Source: Paenibacillus nuruki (GTDB taxonomy: Bacteria > Bacillota > Bacilli > Paenibacillales > Paenibacillaceae). From it: a DNA stretch of 64,000 nt. Within the stretch, counting starts at the first letter, position 1. Each line of letters opens with the position of its first letter. The stretch lies in NCBI RefSeq assembly GCF_001721045.1, contig NZ_MDER01000028.1, positions 41,854 to 105,853 of the forward strand. Reading direction: 5' to 3'. This document shows, piece after piece, positions 18,907 through 26,274 of this stretch. Under the pieces are notes generated by a model. The model searched no databases, was not told the DNA's origin, and was given only the letters and a program-made list of their open reading frames with translations. The position numbers and the translations under genes were made by a program.

Positions 18907-18935
18907 GACCTGCGTGAGTGCAGGTCTCTTTTTTT
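18907..18935 (+). terminator. Terminator of the EamA operon
   Basis: GACCTGC/GCAGGTC stem around GTGAGT, followed by a T-rich run. Confidence 0.85.
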
Positions 18936-18991
18936 GCGCTTTTATATTATTATCCCGCCGAATAAAAGCAAAAACTAAAGAAATACATAAC

Positions 18992-19060
18992 AAAAACTCC
19001 AATCTTTATACTGGATATACTACTTGTACGGCTAAGCGGCATATAGCAAAAGATTGGAGT
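18992..19060 (-). terminator. Long-loop terminator or small hairpin RNA downstream of PHP gene
   Basis: Perfect 12-bp arms ACTCCAATCTTT (18996-19007) and AAAGATTGGAGT (19049-19060) enclose 41 nt. Read on the minus strand, the hairpin is followed by TTTTTG, so it can end the PHP transcript about 100 nt past the stop codon. The large loop is unusual for a plain terminator. Confidence 0.6.
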
Positions 19061-19164
19061 AAGTTGAAAATCTATCGGACATGTACAGTTATCATTTAAT
19101 ATCTATACATTCCCTGTTTAAAAAAAGATGATCAAAAATGGCTATAAAAATGAATTGAAAATAT

Positions 19165-19974
19165 TTAAAGCGCTACAGCATGACGTTGCTTTTGCTTATA
19201 ATAAACCCATTCAGTAAAGCCAATCTCACGCAATTTTTGAGCGACTTTATCAATATCATCACCGACACGCTGAGGGATATGCGAATCAGAGCCAAATGAA
19301 ATATCGACGCCAAAATGATGAGCACGTTCTAGAATTTCATCAACAGGATGCCAGAGTCCACAGACTTTGATCTTCCCGGAGGTATTCACTTCAATCGCTA
19401 CACCGCATTCGGCAATCACTTGTAATGTACGGTCGATCGCTTGTGGAGCTTCAATTTGAGTAAAGTCAGGATAATTGCTTTTCATTGCATCGATATGTCC
19501 AAGAATCTGGAACATGCCACTACGTGCAGATTCAGCAATCATACGGAAGTATTCTTCTTTGGTCGCAATCTGATCGGCGGAATTCATGCCTTTCCAACGA
19601 GAACGATCGAAAATGCTATAACCACTACTATAATGAACCGAACCGATAATATAATCAAAAGGATACTGAGACAAAATGTCTTGATATAATTTGGCGTAAT
19701 CAGGGAAATAATCGGATTCGATTCCTAATAAAACATCAATTTTGCCTTCGTATTCTTTTTTGAGATCCAATACTTCTTGTACATAATGTTGAAGCTCGCT
19801 TTTGCCCATAGCAGTCTGCGGGAAAGCTTGTTCTTTGTCACTGCCGAAAAAAGGGGTATGATCTGAAATTCCGATCACCTGAATATCCGCAGCAATCGCA
19901 GCTTCAATATAATCACGGATATCGCCATCCGCATGTCCACAACGATAATGGTGGGTATGAAGATCAAATTTCAT
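19165..19974 (-). CDS. PHP-domain histidinol-phosphatase
   Basis: A 269-residue PHP-fold phosphoesterase, most like HisJ/HisK-type histidinol-phosphatase, which removes phosphate from L-histidinol phosphate in histidine synthesis. Metal-binding motifs: DLHTHHYRCGHADGD, GISDHTPF, GIESDYFPD, IGSVHYS, LGHID and SFGSDSHIP. The start has SD AAGGAG. Repeat copy B fills the gap to the upstream LysR gene and ends directly at this SD. No other his genes are nearby, so the substrate is inferred from family. Confidence 0.82.
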   Translation of the reverse strand: MKFDLHTHHYRCGHADGDIRDYIEAAIAADIQVIGISDHTPFFGSDKEQAFPQTAMGKSELQHYVQEVLDLKKEYEGKIDVLLGIESDYFPDYAKLYQDILSQYPFDYIIGSVHYSSGYSIFDRSRWKGMNSADQIATKEEYFRMIAESARSGMFQILGHIDAMKSNYPDFTQIEAPQAIDRTLQVIAECGVAIEVNTSGKIKVCGLWHPVDEILERAHHFGVDISFGSDSHIPQRVGDDIDKVAQKLREIGFTEWVYYKQKQRHAVAL

Positions 19975-19990
19975 AAAAATCGCTCCTTAT

Positions 19991-20060
19991 GCGCTTGGCA
20001 GTATAAGCGCAATTTCGTATAGTGAATCAAAAATGATATTTGCAAAGCAAAATATCTTAC
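19991..20060 (-). repeat. Dispersed intergenic repeat, copy B
   Basis: Read on the minus strand it starts GTAAGATATTTTGCTT and ends GCGCTTATACTGCCAAGCGC, three bases before the AAGGAG SD of the PHP gene. The stop codon of the upstream LysR gene (20057-20059) lies inside the repeat. The internal GCTTTGCA pairs with TGCCAAGC with one mismatch. Confidence 0.82.
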
Positions 20061-20959
20061 TCTGTACTGATAAATTGATCGGCTGGCATGCCTTTGAGAT
20101 CATCTAGAAATTGACGCATGGCTGAGTTCAAATATCGACCTGATTTATAAATTAGACCTACAGGATGACTTACCTCGAATTCTGGCATTGGAATCATCAC
20201 CAGTGTACCATGACGCAATTCACTGGTAATCGACTGTCTAGAGATAATCGCGACACCAAGATCAATCTCAACCATCCGTTTTACTTCTTCACTACTAGAC
20301 AGCTCCATTACAATCTGAGGTTCAATCCCATGTTCTTTGAATACTTCATCTACAAATCGGCGACCTACCGTATCTGGAGATAACATAATAAGAGGTAACT
20401 GTTGTAGATCTTGAATATGTGCTTTTTTGGTACGAGCTAAAGGATGCTGTGGAGAAACGACTAACTCAAACATATCATAATACAAAATCGAAGTATTCAA
20501 ATTCGGATTGCGTTCGATCAGGTAGCTGATACCTACATCAACCAGACCATTTTCCACACTATGATAGACCTGGGAAGAAGACATCGAATGAATCATCGTC
20601 TGAATCAGTGGAAATTGATCCTGGAAATATGAAAGCACTCTCGGTAAAATTTGAATTGCAATCGAAGTTGGAGTGCCAAGCGTAATCCGCCCTTGCGGAG
20701 TCTCATCCAAGTCGGATAACCGCTGTTTTAATTGTTCAACAATCGCTAACATCTGTTCAGCATGCTCTAAAAAAACAACACCCTGATCGGTTAATGTAAC
20801 CGGTTGGTTACGATCGACCAGTACCGTTTTGAATTCATCTTCCAGACTTTTGATCTGAGCAGATACCGCAGGTTGAGTCAGATTAAGTAGTTCTCCTGCT
20901 TTACGGAAGCTCATTGTCCTCGAAATGGTCAATAAGGTTTCCAATTGACTGATATTCAT
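20057..20959 (-). CDS. LysR family transcriptional regulator
   Basis: A 300-residue LysR regulator: HTH SFRKAGELLNLTQPAVSAQIKSLE (split motif, residues about 17-40), then an effector domain (GRITLGTPTSIAIQILPRVLSYF). The start has SD AAGGAGG. Its last codons run into repeat copy B, so the repeat may have replaced the original 3' end. It is divergent from the CheX gene across a 410-bp gap. Closest named types may be CysL/CynR-like, but I cannot assign one. Confidence 0.87.
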   Translation of the reverse strand: MNISQLETLLTISRTMSFRKAGELLNLTQPAVSAQIKSLEDEFKTVLVDRNQPVTLTDQGVVFLEHAEQMLAIVEQLKQRLSDLDETPQGRITLGTPTSIAIQILPRVLSYFQDQFPLIQTMIHSMSSSQVYHSVENGLVDVGISYLIERNPNLNTSILYYDMFELVVSPQHPLARTKKAHIQDLQQLPLIMLSPDTVGRRFVDEVFKEHGIEPQIVMELSSSEEVKRMVEIDLGVAIISRQSITSELRHGTLVMIPMPEFEVSHPVGLIYKSGRYLNSAMRQFLDDLKGMPADQFISTE

Positions 20960-21368
20960 GAGTTCCTCCTTATGTATGCCAAATTGTTAAATACTTGCCT
21001 AACTGATGAAGTATTCAACAATCGATACCTATTTTAAATTATAGGGGATTACACAAAAAGCATCAATGTACTAAGAAATGTTTAAAATCTATTCATATAA
21101 AATGTACATAAATCAGTGCTTGCGACCGATAATAGATAAAGACAGTTAAAAAGACCTAAGATCCATAAAAAAAGAGCAACAAATTTACTAGAAAATGTCG
21201 ATTCATAAGATTATTAGTAGTGGATTTACAAAAAAACTTAAAAAATGGAATATACAGCAATGATTCTAGATGATTTGAACTAGGTTATAAGGTATAATAT
21301 CCATTAACATCATAGGTCAAAAGTTGTATTTAAATATGAACCCAATTGTAAAGGGGAGTAAACGAATT
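20960..21368. promoter_or_regulatory. Divergent intergenic region LysR/CheX
   Basis: AT-rich 410 bp without a gene. TATAAT at 21293-21298, preceded by GG, is a likely -10 for the CheX gene, without a convincing -35. I see no further structured element. Confidence 0.4.
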
Positions 21369-21827
21369 ATGAAAGCGGAAGTAATCAATCCATTTTTGGA
21401 AGCTGCTCGACTCGTCATTGGACAAGTAGTACAAGTGGCTCCTTCTACAGGAAGCCTTGGTATCAAGGATATGGAACTAGTAGACGGTTATATTTGGATT
21501 CAAATCGGAATGACCGGGCAAATGAGTGGTGATATTATGTTCGGAATTGAAGAAGCTGTAGCGTTACGTATGGTTTCAGCAATGATGGGCGGCTTTGTCA
21601 TTACAGAAATGGATGAGATGAGCCAAAGTGCTATTTCAGAGTTAGGTAATATGATTAGTGGTAATGCAAGTACCATTTTGTCTAATCAAGGCGTTACAGT
21701 AGACATTACACCTCCAAAGGTAATGAAGACTAGTGCCATGACTGGATTTGTGTCCACCAAAGCATTAACAATTCCTTTGTTAATGGATGGAATCGGAGAA
21801 CTCGATATTCAAGTAATGATCTCTTAA
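21369..21827 (+). CDS. CheX-like chemotaxis phosphatase family protein
   Basis: A 152-residue CheC/CheX-fold protein, a family that dephosphorylates CheY-P. The signature E-x2-N appears in SELGNMISGNAS (residues about 95-106), with the preceding GDIMFGIEEAVALRMVSAMMGG block. It begins MKAEVINPFLEAA, typical of CheX. Start 21369 is chosen for SD AAGGGGAG; a longer in-frame reading lacks one. No chemotaxis genes adjoin it, and a bidirectional terminator follows. Confidence 0.82.
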   Translation: MKAEVINPFLEAARLVIGQVVQVAPSTGSLGIKDMELVDGYIWIQIGMTGQMSGDIMFGIEEAVALRMVSAMMGGFVITEMDEMSQSAISELGNMISGNASTILSNQGVTVDITPPKVMKTSAMTGFVSTKALTIPLLMDGIGELDIQVMIS

Positions 21828-21872
21828 TCGGGAAGCTATTCAAGTACGATCTCTTATCTTTACAAGAGAATC

Positions 21873-21917
21873 AAAAAACCTCTTTGACCATAGTCACTAT
21901 GGTTAAAGAGGTTTTTT
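21873..21917. terminator. Bidirectional terminator between CheX and HtrA-like genes
   Basis: The stem AAAAAACCTCTTTGACCATA pairs with its near-perfect complement at 21898-21917 around TCAC. A- and T-runs on either side let it serve both convergent genes. Confidence 0.9.
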
Positions 21918-21968
21918 GGTATGGTAGTATAAAAAGGTGTAACAACGGATAACATAGGCTATATGGCG

Positions 21969-23108
21969 TTAAGAGCTCACTTTTTTACCTTCACCACTCA
22001 ATATTTTCAAAATATCATTCTCATATGCCAAAATATAATGGAGCTTATAAGAACTGTAGACAGTACCAGAATCTTTGCGCTCTTCGGCGGTGATCTCTAC
22101 AGTGACTTTCACCTGGTCTCCGTCTTTGGTGGCAATAATCGAATCAATAGAGACAGCCCCTGTATTGATATATCCTTGCCGAAAATCAGCATAAGATAGA
22201 TTACTTTGCCAGCGACTGCCGAGTAAAGAGTAGGCAGTTACATAATCTTGCATACTTAGACTTTCATAAAAGTAACTGACTATATACTGCGCTTCATCTT
22301 GGACAGAAGGCATCTCATCATCGACATTTTCAGAAGATGCAGAAGTAGTTGGTACATCTTTCATTGGGGTTTTAGACCAGTTTTGTACAGTTTTTTGGAT
22401 CTCGGCTACTGGAATACTAAATCCAATCGTATTGGATTCACTTGCCATCGCTGAGTTGATACCCAGCACTTCACCGGTGTCTGCATGAATCAGTGGACCT
22501 CCGCTATTACCGGGAGCGATAGGTGCAGAGATTTGATACAGATTGGTATACACATAAGGATCGATCGTAAAGTCACGTCCAACTCCGCTAATAATGCCTG
22601 TAGTAATCGTATTTTGTAAGCCAAGCGGGCTACCCAGTGCCAGTACATTATCGCCTACATCCGCCGAACCTTTTTGAGCTAACTTTAAAGGTTCAGTGCC
22701 TACCAGTTCTGGTACACGAACCACTGCAATATCCGTATCTGTTCCGATACCAATCACTTTGCCTGTTAGGGTGCGAGCATCTGCTGTTTTGACTTTAACA
22801 TTCAGCGCCCCTGCCACGACATGCGCATTAGTAATAACATCTCCCTGATCGTTATACAGAAATCCTGATCCTAGTGATCCATCTTCCAATTCAATCATCA
22901 CTACTTTTTTCTGAGTCTTAAAAATAACATCTTTCAGTGTCGAAGTGCCTGTGTTTGTTTGACTGGCTGTTTGGGCAGTCTTACTCGCTAACAAAGGCTT
23001 GTTCGGTAATTGAGTAGGCACTGTACGATTGATATACGAGAAGGAACCTATACCTGCTGCTATAATCACGACACTGGCAATACTGCTAAATATCCATCCT
23101 TTATTCAT
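21969..23108 (-). CDS. Membrane-anchored HtrA-like trypsin-type serine protease (S1C), no PDZ
   Basis: A 379-residue protein: one N-terminal membrane anchor (residues about 7-25), a Ser/Thr/Gln-rich linker, then a trypsin-like domain with His96 (TNAHVV), Asp126 (TDIAVVRV) and Ser202 (APGNSGGP). After about residue 265 it has an acidic linker and a 100-residue domain of NTF2/Tim44-like character (YIVSYFYESLSMQDYVTAYSLL) in place of the PDZ of classical HtrA. SD AGGAGGAG. It lies 12 bp after the zinc-ribbon gene, so the two are co-transcribed and probably act together at the membrane. Confidence 0.85.
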   Translation of the reverse strand: MNKGWIFSSIASVVIIAAGIGSFSYINRTVPTQLPNKPLLASKTAQTASQTNTGTSTLKDVIFKTQKKVVMIELEDGSLGSGFLYNDQGDVITNAHVVAGALNVKVKTADARTLTGKVIGIGTDTDIAVVRVPELVGTEPLKLAQKGSADVGDNVLALGSPLGLQNTITTGIISGVGRDFTIDPYVYTNLYQISAPIAPGNSGGPLIHADTGEVLGINSAMASESNTIGFSIPVAEIQKTVQNWSKTPMKDVPTTSASSENVDDEMPSVQDEAQYIVSYFYESLSMQDYVTAYSLLGSRWQSNLSYADFRQGYINTGAVSIDSIIATKDGDQVKVTVEITAEERKDSGTVYSSYKLHYILAYENDILKILSGEGKKVSS

Positions 23109-23120
23109 ATAGGCTCCTCC

Positions 23121-24455
23121 TTATTCCAGATACCATGTTATATTATCAATCTGTACAGTTACTTCTTCATACCAATCATATTCATAAGCACTGTAAGATC
23201 CGGTTGCACCGGGTTCTAAATCGTAAGGTTCTACTGACGCTGAAGAAGAGAATAGATAATTGCCTGCCGCATCATAACCGGAATAATAGACAGTGATTGA
23301 ATAGATCGGTTTGGTGGCTACATTTTTAACTTCGCCATAGATTTCAATATCACCGTATTCGTTCAGTTGTGTATCTACATTCAATAATTCTACGCCGGCT
23401 GTTCGGTTTTTTAAATCTTCTTCTTCGGCTTGTTGAATCGCTCGTTCAATACGCTGTTTTTCAGCCAGTTCAAAAGCTTCTTTTTCAGAAGTGATACGTT
23501 TTTGTAAAGATAACAATTTTTCGTCTTTGCTAGAATATTGTAGCCCTGCTTTGACGGCTGCTGTCGCTTGACTAAAATCATTCTGTTGGAGAAGTTTTTC
23601 AGCATTTTTCATGCTGATCGTGATGATTTTGTTAATAATCAGTTGATGTACTTCTTTGGCTTCTTGATTGTTCAGTCGATCCACTTCGTCTAGCTTGTAT
23701 GCCAGCGCATCAATCGTATCTAATTGATCCAATTCTTTTTTCACTTTGAGGACAGCTAACAAATCTTGATTGCGATTAGCTAGTGTTTTTTCTTGCTCAA
23801 ATATAGATTCTTTACGAGTATCTAAGGCTTTTTGCAAAGTGATTAATGATTTCTCAGCAGGTTGAAGTTGATTTTGCTTAAGGTTAGAAGAGACCGTTTC
23901 CAATTTAGTATGAATACGATTCGCTGTCTCAATCATAGTCTGATCTTTTGTTAATACAGCATAGGTGGGTCGTAATGTAGTCGCTTGCGTGATTTTGGCA
24001 AGAGCTGGTTCATATTGCCCTTTCAATGCAAGCTGACTGGCTTCTTGATGCAATTGAGTGACTTGTACATTGATATCTTGTTGATGTTGATACCACCAAA
24101 ATAAAGTGCCTGCAATCCCCAGCAAAAGTACAGTCGGTATAATCCATGTAAGATGACGGGCTGGAGAAGTAGACCGATAGGGTGGTGATCCTGATGGTGG
24201 TACAGATACAGTCGATGATGCAGGTTCTGCGCGATGAATCGGTTTATTAGCAATAGGAAGAGTAGGTTCGGAATCGGTATGATTTGAAGATTGATCAGAA
24301 CGAAGTTGATCTAAATAATCGACAGGAGTCTGCTCTTTATCTATCTCCTGCTCACTCGGTACTGTGGATTCGGATTGCGTCTGAAGCTTGGCTCCGCATT
24401 GACTGCAAAAAACAGCATGATCCGGCTGATTTGCCCCACAATGATTACAATACAT
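23121..24455 (-). CDS. Zinc-ribbon membrane protein with coiled coil and C-terminal FxLYD-like domain
   Basis: A 444-residue protein. N-terminal zinc ribbon C3-x2-C6 and C17-x2-C20 (MYCNHCGANQ, FCSQCGAK), a Ser/Pro-rich linker, one membrane segment (HLTWIIPTVLLLGIAGTLF, about residues 110-130), a long Gln/Lys/Leu-rich helical region with tetratricopeptide-like character (about 145-350), and a C-terminal beta domain resembling FxLYD (IEIYGEVKNVATKPIYSITV). Start 24455 has the SD GAGGAGGGG directly behind repeat copy C. The frame stays open through the repeats, but translation from there is not credible. First gene of an operon with the HtrA-like protease. Confidence 0.78.
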   Translation of the reverse strand: MYCNHCGANQPDHAVFCSQCGAKLQTQSESTVPSEQEIDKEQTPVDYLDQLRSDQSSNHTDSEPTLPIANKPIHRAEPASSTVSVPPSGSPPYRSTSPARHLTWIIPTVLLLGIAGTLFWWYQHQQDINVQVTQLHQEASQLALKGQYEPALAKITQATTLRPTYAVLTKDQTMIETANRIHTKLETVSSNLKQNQLQPAEKSLITLQKALDTRKESIFEQEKTLANRNQDLLAVLKVKKELDQLDTIDALAYKLDEVDRLNNQEAKEVHQLIINKIITISMKNAEKLLQQNDFSQATAAVKAGLQYSSKDEKLLSLQKRITSEKEAFELAEKQRIERAIQQAEEEDLKNRTAGVELLNVDTQLNEYGDIEIYGEVKNVATKPIYSITVYYSGYDAAGNYLFSSSASVEPYDLEPGATGSYSAYEYDWYEEVTVQIDNITWYLE

Positions 24456-24470
24456 ATATAACCCCTCCTC

Positions 24471-24541
24471 AGCGCTTGGCAGTATAAGCGCGACTTCTTC
24501 TAGTACAGTCAAAAATGATTTTGCCAAGCAAAATATCTTAC
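24471..24541 (-). repeat. Dispersed intergenic repeat, copy C (tandem unit 1)
   Basis: A 71-bp copy ending GCCAAGCGCT on the minus strand two bases before the SD of the zinc-ribbon gene. It contains the 8-bp complementary pair GCTTGGCA and TGCCAAGC, the local hairpin GCGCTT/AAGCGC, and CAAAATCATTTTTG in the middle. Confidence 0.9.
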
Positions 24542-24545
24542 ATTC

Positions 24546-24617
24546 AGCGCTTGGCAGTATAAGCGCGACTTCTTCTAGTACAGTCAAAAATGATTTTTGC
24601 CAAGCAAAATATCTTAC
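24546..24617 (-). repeat. Dispersed intergenic repeat, copy D (tandem unit 2)
   Basis: A 72-bp copy differing from copy C by one extra T, 75 bp away in the same orientation. The near identity indicates a recent duplication. Confidence 0.9.
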
Positions 24618-24622
24618 CTTCC

Positions 24623-24656
24623 AGCGCTTGGCAGTATTATCACAACATCTTCCATC
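24623..24656 (-). repeat. Dispersed intergenic repeat, copy E (partial, tandem unit 3)
   Basis: Begins AGCGCTTGGCAGTAT on the plus strand as in copies C and D, then drifts (TATCACAACATCTTCCATCAC against the GACTTCTTCTAG block) and loses similarity. It is 77 bp after copy D, giving a 2.5-unit array. Confidence 0.65.
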
Positions 24657-24833
24657 ACTAAGATAATCGCCAAATAACTGACTAAAATATAACATGTTTT
24701 CTTGATGTTTAGGAAATAATTTCCTATAAGTAAATCAATAGATCTTTAGATGATTTGGCAGTTCAGACGGATCAAAGTATAATGAAAAAGAATTTTGTAA
24801 AGTCTTACCATCAAGACATGCAGGAGGAGGAAC

Positions 24834-25238
24834 ATGGCAAAGCAAGCGAACAATTCGATACCTGTACTGATCTACCGTTATCAAGGGCCCAAAAGAAATA
24901 TAGGATTTCATTTATCCCCCTTTAACAAGGAAGAAAATCAAACAGAGATTTCATTCAAAGATATGTTGTTTATATATAATGAAGATTTTAATTATATTCG
25001 TCCGTTATTGGACAAACGATTTCCACTGATACATCCATACACGATGGAAACGATGAATCAATTCGATCCATGTTGGGATAATCCTATTGGTAAAGAAATA
25101 TGGATGGATATCTTAGCAGAATTGCAACAACAGAATGTAGAAGAGGAAGAACTACAGCTTTTTTTGCAACAATTTCATACATGGATTAGTGAACGGTTAC
25201 AGTCAGCAGAGGGTATAGAGGTTACTGGTAATTTATAG
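24834..25238 (+). CDS. Hypothetical protein
   Basis: A 134-residue soluble protein that I do not recognise. The N-terminal half has aromatic-rich beta-like sequence (IPVLIYRYQGPKRNIGFHLSPF); the C-terminal half is acidic and helical (ELQQQNVEEEELQLFLQQFHTW). No membrane segment, Cys motif or known catalytic motif is visible. SD AGGAGGAGG is excellent. It lies between the repeat array (divergent side) and the SDR gene 50 bp downstream, with which it may be co-transcribed. Confidence 0.75.
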   Translation: MAKQANNSIPVLIYRYQGPKRNIGFHLSPFNKEENQTEISFKDMLFIYNEDFNYIRPLLDKRFPLIHPYTMETMNQFDPCWDNPIGKEIWMDILAELQQQNVEEEELQLFLQQFHTWISERLQSAEGIEVTGNL

Positions 25239-25289
25239 ATTTCGGGTTGGTGATAAAAGGGAGGAATGCAGTATGTTTACTGCGACAAT

Positions 25290-26069
25290 ATGGTAAAACT
25301 TGCGAATAAAGTTGTTCTTATCACAGGTGCTTCTAGCGGGCTAGGTGCAGGAGTTGCTTCATTATTAGTCGAAAAAGGAGCGATTCCGATTCTGACAGCA
25401 CGTTCTGAAGATAAGCTTCAGACGTTATCCAGACAATTGAAAGGTGAGCATCAGATTATTCGAATGGATGTTCAGCAAGATGAGGATGTGAAGCGTGTAG
25501 TCGCACAAGTCATTAAGCAATACGGTAAGATCGATATTTTGCTTAATAACGCTGGCTACGGACAATTCAAAACGATAGCTGAAATGCCGATCGAAGATTA
25601 CCAAACGATGATCGATGTCAATTATCTAGGTATTGTACGTTGTACACAAGCGGTGCTTCCTCATATGTTAGCCGCAGGTACAGGACAGATTGTGAATATC
25701 GCTTCACTGGCGGGTAAATTCCCGACAGCCAAATCGACCTCGTATACAGCAACTAAGCATGCGGTGTTCGGATTTACCAATGCTTTGCGACAAGAATTAA
25801 GAGAAACAAAGATCAAAATTTCGTCTATTAATCCAGGGCCGATTGCGACAGCCTTTTTTGATCGTGCAGATCCTTCAGGGGATTATGTCAAAAATGTGAG
25901 CCAATTTATGATGACAACAGATAAAGTTTCTCGGGATATTGTGAAAGTGATGGAAAAGCGCAAAGAAGAACTGGATTTACCACGAATAGCGATTCCTGCT
26001 ATGCGTATATACGGACTTTTCCCACGATTTATTGATCGGTTAACATATCGTTTGTTTGATCGAAAATAA
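25290..26069 (+). CDS. Short-chain dehydrogenase/reductase (SDR), YqjQ-like
   Basis: NAD(P)-dependent oxidoreductase of the classical SDR family: cofactor motif TGASSGLGAG, NNAG, catalytic Ser in NIASLAGKF, and Y-x3-K in SYTATKHAV, followed by NPGPIATAF. From ATG 25290 it has 259 residues and begins MVKLANKVVLITG. An in-frame ATG at 25266 would add eight residues, but the GGGAGG SD is almost touching it; the best-spaced ATG (25273) is out of frame and gives only seven codons. The start is therefore unsettled. Substrate unknown. Confidence 0.87.
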   Translation: MVKLANKVVLITGASSGLGAGVASLLVEKGAIPILTARSEDKLQTLSRQLKGEHQIIRMDVQQDEDVKRVVAQVIKQYGKIDILLNNAGYGQFKTIAEMPIEDYQTMIDVNYLGIVRCTQAVLPHMLAAGTGQIVNIASLAGKFPTAKSTSYTATKHAVFGFTNALRQELRETKIKISSINPGPIATAFFDRADPSGDYVKNVSQFMMTTDKVSRDIVKVMEKRKEELDLPRIAIPAMRIYGLFPRFIDRLTYRLFDRK

Positions 26070-26098
26070 AGGCATTCTACACTAAAAAGAGTGATCCA

Positions 26099-26123
26099 GC
26101 CGGTTCGCATAGAACCGGTTTTT
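26099..26123 (+). terminator. Terminator of the SDR gene
   Basis: CCGGTTC/GAACCGG stem around GCATA, then a T-run. Confidence 0.82.
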
Positions 26124-26141
26124 GGTGCGTTATGATTATAT

Positions 26142-26170
26142 TTGGTGTCCTCTCTGTTTTCGCATATAAT
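26142..26170 (+). promoter_or_regulatory. Putative sigma-A promoter of the helicase gene
   Basis: TTGGTG (26142-26147) and TATAAT (26165-26170) with a 17-bp spacer, giving a 5' leader of about 100 nt. Confidence 0.55.
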
Positions 26171-26274
26171 AGTAGAGTGTTGTACTCTGTCTGTTTACAA
26201 TGTTTTAGAATATAAACAAGTGTTGAATAGTTTGTACTTATGAAATGATTCAAGGGCTTGAAAGGATGAAATGT

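Larger units (their letters stand above)
18814..19164. other. Gene-free convergent region holding two terminators
   Basis: About 350 bp between convergent EamA and PHP genes. It contains the EamA terminator, a 12-bp-armed inverted repeat (18996-19060) acting on the minus strand, and otherwise AT-rich sequence. A short open frame at 18914-19099 lacks an SD and coding character. Confidence 0.6.

Noticed and set aside
18914..19099. Small open frame after the EamA gene
   Set aside because: Overlaps a terminator and an inverted repeat, lacks an SD and has non-coding composition.
24471..24656. CRISPR array
   Set aside because: Only 2.5 directly adjoining units, no distinct spacers, and further copies are dispersed elsewhere.
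24456..24695. An 80-residue N-terminal extension of the zinc-ribbon protein
   Set aside because: It is a translation of the repeat array; the start at 24455 has a perfect SD and matches the usual zinc-ribbon N-terminus.
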